From contig OZ252290.1 in NCBI GenBank assembly GCA_965250105.1, positions 2,542,001 through 2,606,000 of the forward strand: DNA of 64,000 bases. Reading direction: 5' to 3'. Position numbers and translations under genes: made by a program. Origin of the DNA: JBCBSK01 sp965250105. Lineage in GTDB: Bacteria > Pseudomonadota > Alphaproteobacteria > Rhizobiales > Tepidamorphaceae. The notes under the pieces are model-generated. The model had not been told where the DNA came from and did not search any database. It was given only the letters and a program-made list of their open reading frames with translations. Shown here piece by piece: positions 1 through 7,844 of the stretch (positions are counted from its first letter, which is position 1; every line of letters begins with the position of its first letter).

Positions 1-84
1 GAAATAGCTCTCGGCATGGGCCGGCAGCGCCGTGCCCGCCAGCAGAACCGATGTCACAATGCCAAGTCGCCGTGCAGCTTTCAT
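1..84 (-). CDS. N-terminus of an exported protein (partial)
   Basis: Only the first 28 codons lie in the window; the gene continues beyond the left edge. The peptide begins MKAARRLGIVTSVLLAG and ends in an Ala-X-Ala type cleavage site (LPAHA followed by ESYF), a textbook Sec signal peptide: two arginines, a hydrophobic core, then a small-residue site. A strong GGAGG ribosome site lies about 7 bases upstream of the ATG on the minus strand. The mature protein is not visible, so no function can be given. It is divergent from the dehydrogenase gene starting at 276. Confidence 0.7.
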   Translation of the reverse strand, partial: MKAARRLGIVTSVLLAGTALPAHAESYF

Positions 85-275
85 CTCGTCCCCTCCCCGT
101 GGGTCGTCTCGTCCTGTAACGGGCTTCTCATGCGGCAGTTGGATGTCAGCCCGATGACAATCCGGCCGGGCTGGATGGCAGCCCCGCGTGGACCGGGCAA
201 CGGCATGCGAAGCCGTCGCCGGCCGCGTGCCGCCGGAGTGTGGCCGGTGACCTTCCGATTGATCGGAGACATGTC

Positions 276-1613
276 ATGAACCTGCATCATTTGTTGGGCG
301 CGCGCGTCGCCGGCGGGCGTCCGCCGGTGCGGGCCGGGCTGATCGGCGCCGGCAAGTTCGGCGCGATGTTCCTGAGCCAGGTGCCGACGATCGATGGGCT
401 TGACGTCACCGCGATCGCCGATCTCGATGTCGATCGGGCCAGGGCGCAATGCGCTTCCGTCGGATGGCCAGAGAGAATGATCGGTCAGACCGCGTTTCTC
501 GACGACGGCGTGGCGTTGGCGGCGCGCGACGATGTCGATGTCGTCATCGAGGCCACCGGCCATCCCGATGCGGGACTGCGCCATGCGCTGGCCGCGATCG
601 CGGCGGGCAAGCATGTCGTGATGGTCAATGTCGAGGCCGACGTTCTGGCCGGCGCGGCATTGGCGCGGCGCGCCGAGCGGGCCGGCGTCGTCTATTCCAT
701 GGCCTATGGCGACCAGCCGGCGCTGGTGTGCGAGATGGTCGACTGGGCGCGCGCCAACGGCTTCTCGGTGACCGCCGCCGGCAAGGGCACGAAGTATCTG
801 CCGCTCTATCACGGCGTCACGCCCGACGATGTCTGGACCCATTACGGGCTGACCCCCGACGCGGCCCGGGCCGCCGGCATGAACCCGCAAATGTTCAATT
901 CCTTCCTCGACGGCACCAAGAGCGCCATCGAGATGGTGGCCATCGCCAACGCAACCGGCCTCGACGTGCCCGGGAACGGGCTCGGCTTTCCGCCCGCCGG
1001 CGTCGACGACCTGGCCCATGTCCTGCGCCCGCGCGCCGATGGCGGCCAGCTCGAGGCGCCGGGCATGGTGGAGGTCGTGTCGAGCCTCGAACGCGACGGC
1101 CGCCCCGTGTTCCGCGATCTGAGATGGGGCGTCTATGTGGTGATCGAGGCGCCGAACGATTATGCCGCCGGCTGTTTCCGGCAATATGGCATGAACACCG
1201 ACGCCTCCGGGCGCTATGCCGCGATGTATAAGCCCTTCCATCTGATCGGGCTCGAACTCGCCACCTCGGTCCTGTCGGCCGCCCTGCGCGGCGAGCCCAC
1301 GGGCGCGACGCGCGGCTTTCGCGGTGATGTCGCGGCGACGGCCAAGCGCGACCTCAAGGCCGGCGACCGGCTCGACGGCGAAGGCGGCTACACGGTTTAT
1401 GGCACGGCGCTGCCGGCCGGGAAGAGCCTTAGGCTCAAGGCCCTGCCGATGGGACTGGCCCATGGCGTTACCCTGACGCGCGACGTCGCGGCGGGCCGTC
1501 TCGTCACTTTCGATGATGTCGAGATCGGCGCGGACAAGGACGTGACGCTCGATCTCAGGCGCGAGGCGGAGGCACTTATCGAGGGGGCGTTGGGAGAGGC
1601 GCCGGGCGCATGA
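276..1613 (+). CDS. NAD(P)-dependent oxidoreductase, homoserine-dehydrogenase-like, with C-terminal SAF domain
   Basis: A cytoplasmic protein of 445 aa with a Rossmann dinucleotide-binding domain (GAGKFG at residues 24-29, preceded by the hydrophobic strand RAGLI) and a C-terminal SAF-like segment (about residues 345-435) of the kind seen in FlgA and sugar-acid dehydratase proteins. The combination matches the predicted homoserine-dehydrogenase-like oxidoreductases that act on sugar-acid or related substrates; the substrate cannot be read from sequence. An in-frame GTG exists 36 bases upstream, but the ATG used here has GGAG seven bases before it. The next gene overlaps its stop codon (ATGA), so the two are co-translated. 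Confidence 0.75.
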   Translation: MNLHHLLGARVAGGRPPVRAGLIGAGKFGAMFLSQVPTIDGLDVTAIADLDVDRARAQCASVGWPERMIGQTAFLDDGVALAARDDVDVVIEATGHPDAGLRHALAAIAAGKHVVMVNVEADVLAGAALARRAERAGVVYSMAYGDQPALVCEMVDWARANGFSVTAAGKGTKYLPLYHGVTPDDVWTHYGLTPDAARAAGMNPQMFNSFLDGTKSAIEMVAIANATGLDVPGNGLGFPPAGVDDLAHVLRPRADGGQLEAPGMVEVVSSLERDGRPVFRDLRWGVYVVIEAPNDYAAGCFRQYGMNTDASGRYAAMYKPFHLIGLELATSVLSAALRGEPTGATRGFRGDVAATAKRDLKAGDRLDGEGGYTVYGTALPAGKSLRLKALPMGLAHGVTLTRDVAAGRLVTFDDVEIGADKDVTLDLRREAEALIEGALGEAPGA

Positions 1614-1948
1614 GCGTCCGGCCGCCCAAGGCGCTGTGGCGCCCGTCCGCGCCGGTCGATCCGCTGACCGCCAGTCTCGATCATGAGGTCAGGGCGGAAA
1701 AGGCCGGCACGCTCGGCCGGCTGATGCAGCGGCTCGATAAGAAGCTCGCTGCCGTGGCGGCCCTCGACGACAGGCCCGACTGTGCCGACGACGACCGCCA
1801 GCGCGTGCTGGACGAGGCGGGCGAGGCGCTCTGGCATGTGGTCATTCAGCGCGAACTGTGCGGCTTCGGCCGCACCGCGCAGTTTCTCAAGGACATGCGG
1901 GTGCCGCGCGCGGTGCAGCTGCGCATGGGCATCAGACGCGGCGGCTGA
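1610..1948 (+). CDS. Conserved alphaproteobacterial protein, DUF6665-like
   Basis: A small protein of 112 aa, start codon overlapping the stop of the upstream dehydrogenase by four bases, so translational coupling is likely. It has an amphipathic helical region and a segment ALWHVVIQRELCGFGR resembling the core of proteins annotated DUF6665 in rhizobia; the family assignment is from memory. No signal peptide, membrane segment or catalytic motif is visible. Function unknown; the overlap suggests a link with the SAF-domain oxidoreductase. It converges on the small gene ending at 1959. Confidence 0.65.
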   Translation: MSVRPPKALWRPSAPVDPLTASLDHEVRAEKAGTLGRLMQRLDKKLAAVAALDDRPDCADDDRQRVLDEAGEALWHVVIQRELCGFGRTAQFLKDMRVPRAVQLRMGIRRGG

Positions 1949-1958
1949 ACGCCGAGCT

Positions 1959-2132
1959 TCAGGGAATCCGCCCGAGCGCGGCGCCGAGAATGAGAAAGCC
2001 GCCAATCGCGAACAACAGCGTGGCGAAGGCGCGCTTGGCCGGCTGCGGCGGGGCGAATTGCCGCCCGGCGAGAACGGCCATCACCGTGACGAAGGCCATC
2101 AGCGCCGCGTCGATCCATTCAATCCCCTGCAT
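1959..2132 (-). CDS. Small two-helix membrane protein
   Basis: A predicted 57-aa protein with two hydrophobic segments (about residues 8-22 and 35-54) separated by a Pro/Lys-rich turn (APPQPAKRA), a common form for tiny inner-membrane proteins. The ATG used has AGAGG about ten bases upstream; an in-frame start nine codons earlier has no clear ribosome site. Coding status is supported only by the hydrophobic pattern and the ribosome site. No family recognised. Confidence 0.5.
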   Translation of the reverse strand: MQGIEWIDAALMAFVTVMAVLAGRQFAPPQPAKRAFATLLFAIGGFLILGAALGRIP

Positions 2133-2379
2133 CGTCGCCTGACCTCTTTCCGCACCCAAGCCCGTTACGTCAAAGGATGTCTTTAGCCCATCGCGGCCGG
2201 ATTGGGAAAGCGGGCCGGACCGTCAATTCCGAGCGTATTGCGCCGATGGATCGGGCGGTATCGGCCGTTCAGCTTCGGTTCAGCCAGCAGGTTCTATTCC
2301 TTCCATCAGCATAGCGGATGCCGGCGCCCGTCGCGCGAAACGCGGCCGGTCGCGTCCGGTTTCATCGGAGGACAGGGAT

Positions 2380-2886
2380 ATGACGTTTTTCAAGAAGACC
2401 GCGGCCAGCGTGCTGGCCATCGCCATGACCGCCTCGCTTCTGCCGACCGCCGCACAGGCCGGCGGCGGGCGCTATTACGACGGCTATTATGGCCGTGGCG
2501 TGGTGGTCGAGCGTCATGTCGTGGAGCGCCGCTACCACCGGCCGCGCCATGTGCACCGCCACCATCATCACCGGCATCATCGCGGCGGCAGCGATGCGGG
2601 TGCCGCGATCGCCGGCGCCGTCATCGGGCTCGCGGCCGGCGCCATCATCGGCGGCGCGCTGAGCCAGCCGGACCGGCACTATGTGCGGCCCGCGCCGATC
2701 TATCCGGCGCCGAAGCCCGTCTACCGTGCGCCTCAGCCGATCTATCCCGCGCCGGCCTATGGCGCCTATCCGCCGGAACCGTTCAGCGACGCCTGGTATT
2801 CCTATTGCGCGGCGAAATACCGGTCCTTCGATCCGGCGACGGGCACCTTCCAGCCCTATCACGGCCCCAGGCGGCTGTGCCGCTGA
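2380..2886 (+). CDS. BA14K family exported protein
   Basis: A 168-aa protein with an N-terminal signal peptide (MTFFKKTAASVLAIAMTASL, cleavage near AAQA-GGG). It is followed by a His/Arg-rich stretch (residues about 45-70), a Gly/Ala hydrophobic segment that can span or insert in a membrane (AAIAGAVIGLAAGAIIGGAL), Pro/Tyr-rich repeats of the PAPIYPAPKPVY type, and a C-terminal BA14K motif (SDAWYSYCAAKYRSFDPATG). BA14K proteins are rhizobial and Brucella surface proteins reported to be immunoreactive and lectin-like. A strong GGAGGACAG ribosome site precedes the ATG and an intrinsic terminator follows the gene. Confidence 0.85.
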   Translation: MTFFKKTAASVLAIAMTASLLPTAAQAGGGRYYDGYYGRGVVVERHVVERRYHRPRHVHRHHHHRHHRGGSDAGAAIAGAVIGLAAGAIIGGALSQPDRHYVRPAPIYPAPKPVYRAPQPIYPAPAYGAYPPEPFSDAWYSYCAAKYRSFDPATGTFQPYHGPRRLCR

Positions 2887-2968
2887 CCCGGCGCGGCTGA
2901 CCGCGTGTCGGCACGCCGGTACCGGTCACCCATTGCCGCCGATCTTACCTCCTGCCTCATCCCTGACT

Positions 2969-2995
2969 GGGCGGCTTCGTGCCGCCCGTTTTTTT
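2969..2995 (+). terminator. Intrinsic terminator after the BA14K gene
   Basis: A perfect 7-bp GC stem (GGGCGGC / GCCGCCC) with a TTCGT loop is followed by G and seven T residues, a classical rho-independent terminator. It lies about 80 bases after the BA14K stop and also separates it from the convergent MBL-fold gene. Confidence 0.85.
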
Positions 2996-3032
2996 GCCGC
3001 CCGGCATATGCCGTGACGCAGCCATGCCGCGC

Positions 3033-3713
3033 TTATCCGGCGGTACTCAGCGCTTCCAGCACGAAGGGATTGGTCTGGCGTTCCTGGCCGATCGTGCTGG
3101 CCGGCCCGTGGCCCGGCAGGAAGGTGACATCGTCGCCGAGCAGCAGCAGCTTGTCGACGATCGAGCGCATCAGCGTAGCGTGGTCGCCGCCGGGCAGATC
3201 GCTGCGTCCCACCGAGCCCTGGAACAGCACATCGCCCGAAATCGCCAGCCGCAAGGCCGGCGCGACGAAGACCACGGAACCCGGGCTGTGGCCCGGACAG
3301 TGCAGGATGTCGAAGTCGATGCCGCAAACGGATACGGTATCGCCCTCGTCGAGCCAGCGGTCGGGTGCGACATTGCGCACCCCGGCGATGCCGTAGACAC
3401 CACCTTGCGCTTCGAGCCCGGAGAGCAGCATCTCGTCGCCCTTGTGCGGTCCGGTGATGGCCACCACGCGCCCGGCCGCGGCCAGCCTGTCCTTGAGGTC
3501 GGCCGCTCCGCCGGCATGGTCGATATGGCCATGGGTGAGCAGGATGTCGGTAATCTCGACGCCTGCCTTGTCGGCCTCGGCGAGGATGCGGTCGACATCG
3601 CCGCCCGGGTCGACCACGGCCGCCTCCTTGGTCACGGTGTCGAACAGGAGCGAGCAGTTTTGCTGGAACGGTGTGACGGGCACTATCGTCAAGCCGAGAC
3701 GGGGGTCGGCCAT
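3033..3713 (-). CDS. MBL-fold metallo-hydrolase (hydroxyacylglutathione-hydrolase-like, YcbL/GloC type)
   Basis: A 226-aa cytoplasmic enzyme with the metallo-beta-lactamase signature THGHIDH (His61, His63, Asp65, His66), a downstream HCPGHSPGS histidine, an Asp in SGDVLFQGSVGR and a final His in LPGHGP. These residues normally bind a binuclear zinc or iron site. Family members of this short form hydrolyse S-lactoylglutathione or related thioesters. The ATG chosen is preceded by AGGAGG at seven bases; longer in-frame starts read through this ribosome site and look non-coding. It is divergent from the cold-shock gene. Confidence 0.85.
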   Translation of the reverse strand: MADPRLGLTIVPVTPFQQNCSLLFDTVTKEAAVVDPGGDVDRILAEADKAGVEITDILLTHGHIDHAGGAADLKDRLAAAGRVVAITGPHKGDEMLLSGLEAQGGVYGIAGVRNVAPDRWLDEGDTVSVCGIDFDILHCPGHSPGSVVFVAPALRLAISGDVLFQGSVGRSDLPGGDHATLMRSIVDKLLLLGDDVTFLPGHGPASTIGQERQTNPFVLEALSTAG

Positions 3714-4170
3714 TGGGGGCCTCCTGGACTGTTGGGCCGGCGGCGCCGGATAAATTGCGCGTGAATGCGTCGATTGACCACCGTGCCACGGTGGCACTTT
3801 GCCGGGCCCGCAACAAGGCGTCGGCCGGGCGACAGCGACCGAGAGTTGAAGGTGTCGGGGCAAGTCTTTCGCGGCACAATCGGCCGGAAGCGGCGGAAAT
3901 GCTTACTATATGACAGTTTTATGTTGTTGCCTTTCCTGTTCTCGCGGCCCATAAATTGTAAAGCCGTCTGGTACGGCATGATGAAAGGTGAAGGGCGCCC
4001 GGCACGACCGGCTCTTATGTCTACGCAGTCTGACTTCCATTCACGCCATGTCTTTGCCAAGATGCCGGCCCGTTTCGGGCGGCGGTTCCCCTTGGCGTCG
4101 GACACAGATGGCAGGGAATGCGCGCAGGCAAGGATACGCCCCGCGATTGGCGTGAAGAAGGACCAGCAGA
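3714..4170. other. Intergenic region with a candidate cold-shock promoter and long leader
   Basis: A 457-bp divergent gap. On the plus strand TTGCCT at 3927-3932 is separated by 17 bp from CATAAA at 3950-3955, a plausible housekeeping promoter. If used, the cold-shock mRNA would have a leader of about 210 nt, which is typical of cold-shock genes. I see no further gene in the gap. Confidence 0.35.
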
Positions 4171-4833
4171 ATGGGTGATGATCGGGGCCGTCGCGGCGAC
4201 CGGCGTCGGTTTGGCGATGACGACGATTTCCGCCAGGGCGGCGGACGGCGTAACGAGCGCGGCTTTCAGCGCGGTGGCGGACGCGATTTCGAACCGCCAC
4301 AGGATTTCGGCGATCATGGGCCGTCCGGCGGCGACCGCTATGGCGGTGGCGGTGATCGCTACGGCGGAGGCGGTGGCGGCGGCGGCCGTTACGGCGGCGG
4401 TGGTGGCGACCGCTATGGCGGTGGCGGCGGCGACCGTTATGGAGGCGGCGATCGCCATGGTGGCGGTGACCGCTATGGGGGCGTCGGCGATCGTTATGGC
4501 GGGGGCGGCGGCAGGCCGCAGGGCGACGGACCGCGCGGGCCGCGCCCGGAACGCGGACCCCGGATCACCGGCACCGTCAAGTTCTTCAACCGCGACAAGG
4601 GCTTCGGCTTCATCGTGCCGGATAATGGCGAAAAGGACATCTTCGTCCATATTTCGGCGGTCGAGCGCAGCGGTTTCGAAACCCTCGACGACGGGCAGCG
4701 CATTTCCTTCGAAACCCAGCCCGACCGCATGGGGCGCGGGCCGAAGGCGGTGTTCCTGCGCGCCGTCGACGGTGAAGACGGCGATGCGGCCCCATCCGAG
4801 GCACCGCCGGCGCCCGACGGGGCCGACGACTGA
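4171..4833 (+). CDS. Cold-shock-domain protein with Gly/Tyr/Arg-rich N-terminal region
   Basis: A 220-aa protein. Residues about 1-125 are low-complexity, rich in Gly, Asp, Arg and Tyr, with repeated GGDRYGGGG units. Residues about 132-200 form a cold-shock domain with both RNA-binding motifs (KGFGFI and DIFVHIS) after GTVKFFN. The C-terminus is acidic and Pro/Ala-rich. Cold-shock domains bind single-stranded RNA or DNA and melt RNA structure. Ordinary CspA proteins are about 70 aa; the long glycine-rich extension is unusual and resembles RGG/GRY disordered domains of RNA-binding proteins. The ribosome site is GAAGGACCAG. Confidence 0.85.
   Translation: MGDDRGRRGDRRRFGDDDDFRQGGGRRNERGFQRGGGRDFEPPQDFGDHGPSGGDRYGGGGDRYGGGGGGGGRYGGGGGDRYGGGGGDRYGGGDRHGGGDRYGGVGDRYGGGGGRPQGDGPRGPRPERGPRITGTVKFFNRDKGFGFIVPDNGEKDIFVHISAVERSGFETLDDGQRISFETQPDRMGRGPKAVFLRAVDGEDGDAAPSEAPPAPDGADD
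4330..4503 (+). repeat. Degenerate in-frame tandem repeat coding GGDRYGGGG units
   Basis: A G-rich, degenerate tandem array inside the cold-shock gene with recurring GGCGACCGCTATGGCGGTGG-like units that vary between 12 and 30 bases. Unit number is likely to vary between strains by slippage while keeping the frame, because each step is a multiple of three. Confidence 0.7.
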
Positions 4834-5262
4834 CCAACGTTGCTTTGGGCCATGGCGGCTTTGAAGCGATATCGGCGGGTGCGGCAGCGCGTTTCGCATC
4901 GGCAAGCCTGAGACACGCCCGAGCATGTGGTGGGCGAGCCCCCGCCGCGTGGCCTGAACCGGCGCGTTTGACGCGGGCGTTTGGTGCCGGCGTGGCGGTT
5001 GTCGATCTGTCTGGCATGGGCACGGTTGAATTCGCCATCGCCATTTCCCGCAAGCTCTGATACGCTCGCTGGCAATGGGATAGCGCGACGCAGAGGGATC
5101 GGGCGCCGGCCGACAGGGCGCCACGCGATCGATGACGGACCGGCCGACAGGATCAGCGAGCCGCGCCGGTTCCGTTTTGTCCCAAGCCCGGAACGTCTGG
5201 TCTCGGCAGTCCTCGGCCCGCTATGGCTTGTTTCATCACGGCGCGCTGCCGCATTGCTCGGC
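4834..5262. other. Intergenic region, no feature recognised
   Basis: A 429-bp gap between the cold-shock gene and the small Cys-rich exported protein. An open frame continues upstream of 5263, but it lacks a ribosome site and its sequence (Arg/Pro-rich) looks non-coding. I see no convincing terminator, promoter or RNA here. Confidence 0.3.
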
Positions 5263-5574
5263 ATGGCGCTCTTGATGGCGCTTGCCGCGTCACCGGGTCT
5301 CGCCGATGACCGCGCGCCCGGCGCCTTGGCGGTGCCCGGTGCTCCGTCGGCATCCGTGGCGGCGTCCCCTGTTCCCGCATCTCCCGTCGCGGCATCGGAC
5401 GCCGCGCCGCGCACGGCCTTCGAACTGCCGCCCGTTCAATGTCAATGCGTTCATGCCGGCGCGCGTTTCGAGATCGGTGAAACCGTCTGCATGCGGGGCC
5501 GCATCGCGACCTGCGGCATGGTGCAGAACAATACCAGCTGGTCCATCAGCGAGATGTCCTGCCCGGTATCTTAA
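5263..5574 (+). CDS. Small Cys-rich exported protein of unknown function
   Basis: A predicted 103-aa product. The N-terminus MALLMALAASPGLADD is a short signal peptide, followed by a Pro/Ala/Ser linker. The conserved-looking C-terminal domain has cysteines in CQCVHAG, ETVCMRG and ATCGMV, then NNTSWSISEMSC, suggesting disulfides in the periplasm. Similar C-terminal domains occur in rhizobial hypothetical proteins. The start is uncertain: TTG at 5254 or an upstream start would lengthen the signal peptide, and no clear ribosome site was found. Function unknown. Confidence 0.55.
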   Translation: MALLMALAASPGLADDRAPGALAVPGAPSASVAASPVPASPVAASDAAPRTAFELPPVQCQCVHAGARFEIGETVCMRGRIATCGMVQNNTSWSISEMSCPVS

Positions 5575-5656
5575 GCCACGTGACCCGAGGACCGTGACGA
5601 CACGGCCACACTGGCGGCGAGCGGCGTCGTGATCCGCGCGAAACGGATCATAGCGC

Positions 5657-5711
5657 TTGACCCTCGACCGGACCCGCCGCATGGTCCAAACCTAGAACAG
5701 GCTGGTCTAGG
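5657..5711 (+). promoter_or_regulatory. Candidate promoter and inverted repeat before the exported protein/RNase T2 pair
   Basis: TTGACC at 5657-5662, a 17-bp spacer and CATGGT at 5680-5685 form a plausible promoter. Just downstream, CCTAGA (5691-5696) and TCTAGG (5706-5711) make a perfect 6-bp inverted repeat with a 9-base centre, 12 bases before the ATG at 5723. It may be an operator or a leader hairpin. Confidence 0.35.
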
Positions 5712-5722
5712 TCGGGACAGCG

Positions 5723-6289
5723 ATGATGGACAGGATCATGAACAGGATGGTTCGGCTCGCGATTCTCGTTCTCGCCGGCTGGCTGCCGCTGGTCGCGAGC
5801 CTGTCGACGGTTCAGGCGGCCGATATCGGCGGGTCGGACGGCACCGACAGCGGTGCCTATTTCGACGATCTCACCGTGCTCGACCGGACGCTCTATTTCC
5901 TCAGCGACGATTTTATCTTCTATCGCGATGCGGAGCGCGACAAGCCGTGGGTCGGGCCGGCCTGCGACGACAAGGCGGTTCTGGCGGAACTGAGCGAGGA
6001 TTTCGATCGGTCGGAACAGCTCTATCGCGACCCCAGGCTGTCGCTCCTGTCGGTCAGCCATGTGCGCGAAGTGGCCGAGCGCGACTGGTCGAACACCCGT
6101 CGGCTGATGGCGCGGCGCTATTGCGAGGCGCGCGCCTATCTGTCCGATGGGCGCCACTATCGCATGGTCTATTGGATCCGCAGCGATGAAGGTTTCGCCG
6201 GCGCCGGCTGGGGCGTGACGTCCTGCCTCGTGGGCCGCGATCTCTATATGGCCTTCCAGCCGGCCTGCCAGGGCTTGCGGCCGCAGTGA
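5723..6289 (+). CDS. Exported protein of unknown function
   Basis: A 188-aa protein with a signal peptide (hydrophobic AILVLAGWLPLVASL, cleavage near VQAAD). The mature part has several cysteines (GPACDDK, RYCEARA, TSCLVG, PACQGL) and a C-terminal aromatic-rich sheet region (HYRMVYWIR, GFAGAGWGVTSC). This pattern is familiar from rhizobial hypothetical proteins, but no function is known to me. GGGACAG precedes the ATG. Its stop codon overlaps the GTG start of the RNase T2 gene, so the two exported products are co-expressed. Confidence 0.7.
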   Translation: MMDRIMNRMVRLAILVLAGWLPLVASLSTVQAADIGGSDGTDSGAYFDDLTVLDRTLYFLSDDFIFYRDAERDKPWVGPACDDKAVLAELSEDFDRSEQLYRDPRLSLLSVSHVREVAERDWSNTRRLMARRYCEARAYLSDGRHYRMVYWIRSDEGFAGAGWGVTSCLVGRDLYMAFQPACQGLRPQ

Positions 6290-6975
6290 GGCCGCTCATG
6301 CGGCGCGCGCGGCCCGTATCCATGCGTCTGCGTGCTGCGTTTCTCGCGCTCGTTATCGTCACCGGCGGTCTGGTTGTCGCAGGCGCGCCAAGCCCGGCCA
6401 AGGCCGAGACGCGGCCGTTCGATTTCTATGTCCTGGCGCTGTCCTGGTCGCCGACCTGGTGCGAACTCGAGGGCGGCCCGACCGCGCGGCAATGTTCGGG
6501 CGGGCGCGATTACGGCTTCATCGTGCACGGCCTGTGGCCGCAATTCGAGCGCGGCTATCCCGAATTCTGCGGCATGGGGCCGAGCCAGCTGCCCGACCGC
6601 ACCCTGCGCGGAATGCTCGACATCATGCCGGACCGAGGCCTGGTGCGTCATCAGTGGAGCAAGCATGGCCGCTGTTCGGGATTGAGCCCGCAAAGCTATT
6701 TCGACGCGGTGCGCCGCGCCGCCGGCCAGGTCGCGGTCCCGGTGGCGCTGCGGGACGTCGGCCAGCGCCGCCAGGTTGATCCTGATGCCGTCGAGCGCGC
6801 CTTCCGCCAGGCCAATCCGGGTCTGCCCGCCGAGGGCATCGCGGTGACCTGCGATCGTGGCCGGCTCGAAGAGGTACGCATCTGCATGACCCGCGAGCTC
6901 GGCTTTCGCCGGTGTCCGGAAGTGGACCGCAGAAGCTGCCGGGCAGCCTCGGTCACGCTGCCGGCGACCCGCTGA
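6286..6975 (+). CDS. Ribonuclease T2 family endonuclease, exported
   Basis: A 229-aa protein with a signal peptide (cleavage near AKAET) and both catalytic RNase T2 motifs: FIVHGLWPQ with His81, and HQWSKHGRCSG with His122, Lys126 and His127. T2 enzymes cut single-stranded RNA through a 2',3'-cyclic phosphate and act in the periplasm or outside the cell. The glutamate usual after the first histidine of the second motif is Gln123 here. The GTG start overlaps the upstream stop (GTGA); ATG at 6298 is an alternative that keeps the signal peptide. It is coupled to the exported protein upstream. Confidence 0.9.
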   Translation: MRPLMRRARPVSMRLRAAFLALVIVTGGLVVAGAPSPAKAETRPFDFYVLALSWSPTWCELEGGPTARQCSGGRDYGFIVHGLWPQFERGYPEFCGMGPSQLPDRTLRGMLDIMPDRGLVRHQWSKHGRCSGLSPQSYFDAVRRAAGQVAVPVALRDVGQRRQVDPDAVERAFRQANPGLPAEGIAVTCDRGRLEEVRICMTRELGFRRCPEVDRRSCRAASVTLPATR

Positions 6976-7030
6976 CGCCGGGCTAGCGCATCGCGCCACG
7001 CCCAGAACACCATAACAGGGGACCCCCGCC

Positions 7031-7384
7031 ATGGCCGACACGATCCTGTTCCGCGACGCCGCGCCCGAGGAGGAGGTGGACAAACCCGCCGCCGACCGGC
7101 TCGTCGCCGGAGACCCGGTCTTCCGCACCTGGAACATTACCGAAGACGCGGACGGAACCCTGTTTTCCGGTATCTGGGAATCGACGCCGGGCAGTTTCCG
7201 CGTCGACTATGACGGCGAATGGGAGTTCTGCCACATCCTGTCGGGCCGGATCGAGATCACGCCCGAGGGTGGCGCGCCGATGATCGTCGGCCCGGGCGAC
7301 GCGTTCACCATCGAGCCCGGCTTCAGGGGCGTGTGGACCGTCCTTGAAATGGCCCGCAAGCATTATGTGATCAAGCTATTGTAG
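7031..7384 (+). CDS. Cupin domain protein (DUF861 / ureidoglycine-aminohydrolase-like cupin)
   Basis: A 117-aa single-domain cupin. The strand pattern GIWESTPGSFRVDY, EWEFCHILSGRIEITPEGG, MIVGPGDAFTIEPGF and GVWTVLEMARKHY is that of the small DUF861-type cupins with the aromatic WE/F motif. The HxH metal triad of classical cupins is not obvious, so catalysis is uncertain. AGGGGA lies before the ATG. The spacing of 55 bp from the RNase T2 gene allows co-transcription. Confidence 0.75.
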   Translation: MADTILFRDAAPEEEVDKPAADRLVAGDPVFRTWNITEDADGTLFSGIWESTPGSFRVDYDGEWEFCHILSGRIEITPEGGAPMIVGPGDAFTIEPGFRGVWTVLEMARKHYVIKLL

Positions 7385-7404
7385 GGGCGGGTCGGGCAGG
7401 CCGG

Positions 7405-7644
7405 TCAGTTCATCAGGTCGTTCAGCGCGCCGCGATAGTGATCGACCGGTTCCTCATAGGTCCGGGCCGCGGTCTTGATGGTCGCGGCCAGCGCGCCGGT
7501 GACCGTCAGCGCATCCACGACAGCTTCGTCGACCGTTTGATGGAACATCGCCAGAGGCTGGTCCACGGCCGTCGGCCGATAGTTCTCCAGGGCCTCTCCT
7601 CCGGCCGCATAGGCCATGATGGCGATGATGCCGATGCGTATCAT
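7405..7644 (-). CDS. Small protein of unknown function with hydrophobic N-terminus
   Basis: A predicted 79-aa product beginning MIRIGIIAIMAYAAGGEAL, a short hydrophobic stretch that may be a signal peptide, followed by a helical Ala/Val/Thr-rich region. CGGAG lies seven bases before the ATG, which favours this start over one 18 codons upstream. No family recognised. It converges on the cupin gene. Coding status is moderate because the gene is short. Confidence 0.5.
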   Translation of the reverse strand: MIRIGIIAIMAYAAGGEALENYRPTAVDQPLAMFHQTVDEAVVDALTVTGALAATIKTAARTYEEPVDHYRGALNDLMN

Positions 7645-7844
7645 GTGTCGCGCTCCGGGCGGGGGCCCTCGGTTCTTGTCGGATACCTGTCTTAGCAACC
7701 CCGCCTTAAGCGCCGTTTAGGGGGATGCGGACAATTTGCCGCGAAATGTTCGCGGATGGCCGGTGACGGGCATAGAAAGAACGCGCCCGGAGGCCGCAGC
7801 CTCCGGGACAGGACCATGCGCTAAGCTGCGATCGGGCCGTCGGC

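Noticed and set aside
4330..4503. Repeat array considered as a CRISPR or minisatellite RNA locus
   Set aside because: The units are degenerate, of variable length, without unique spacers, and lie in frame in the cold-shock gene.
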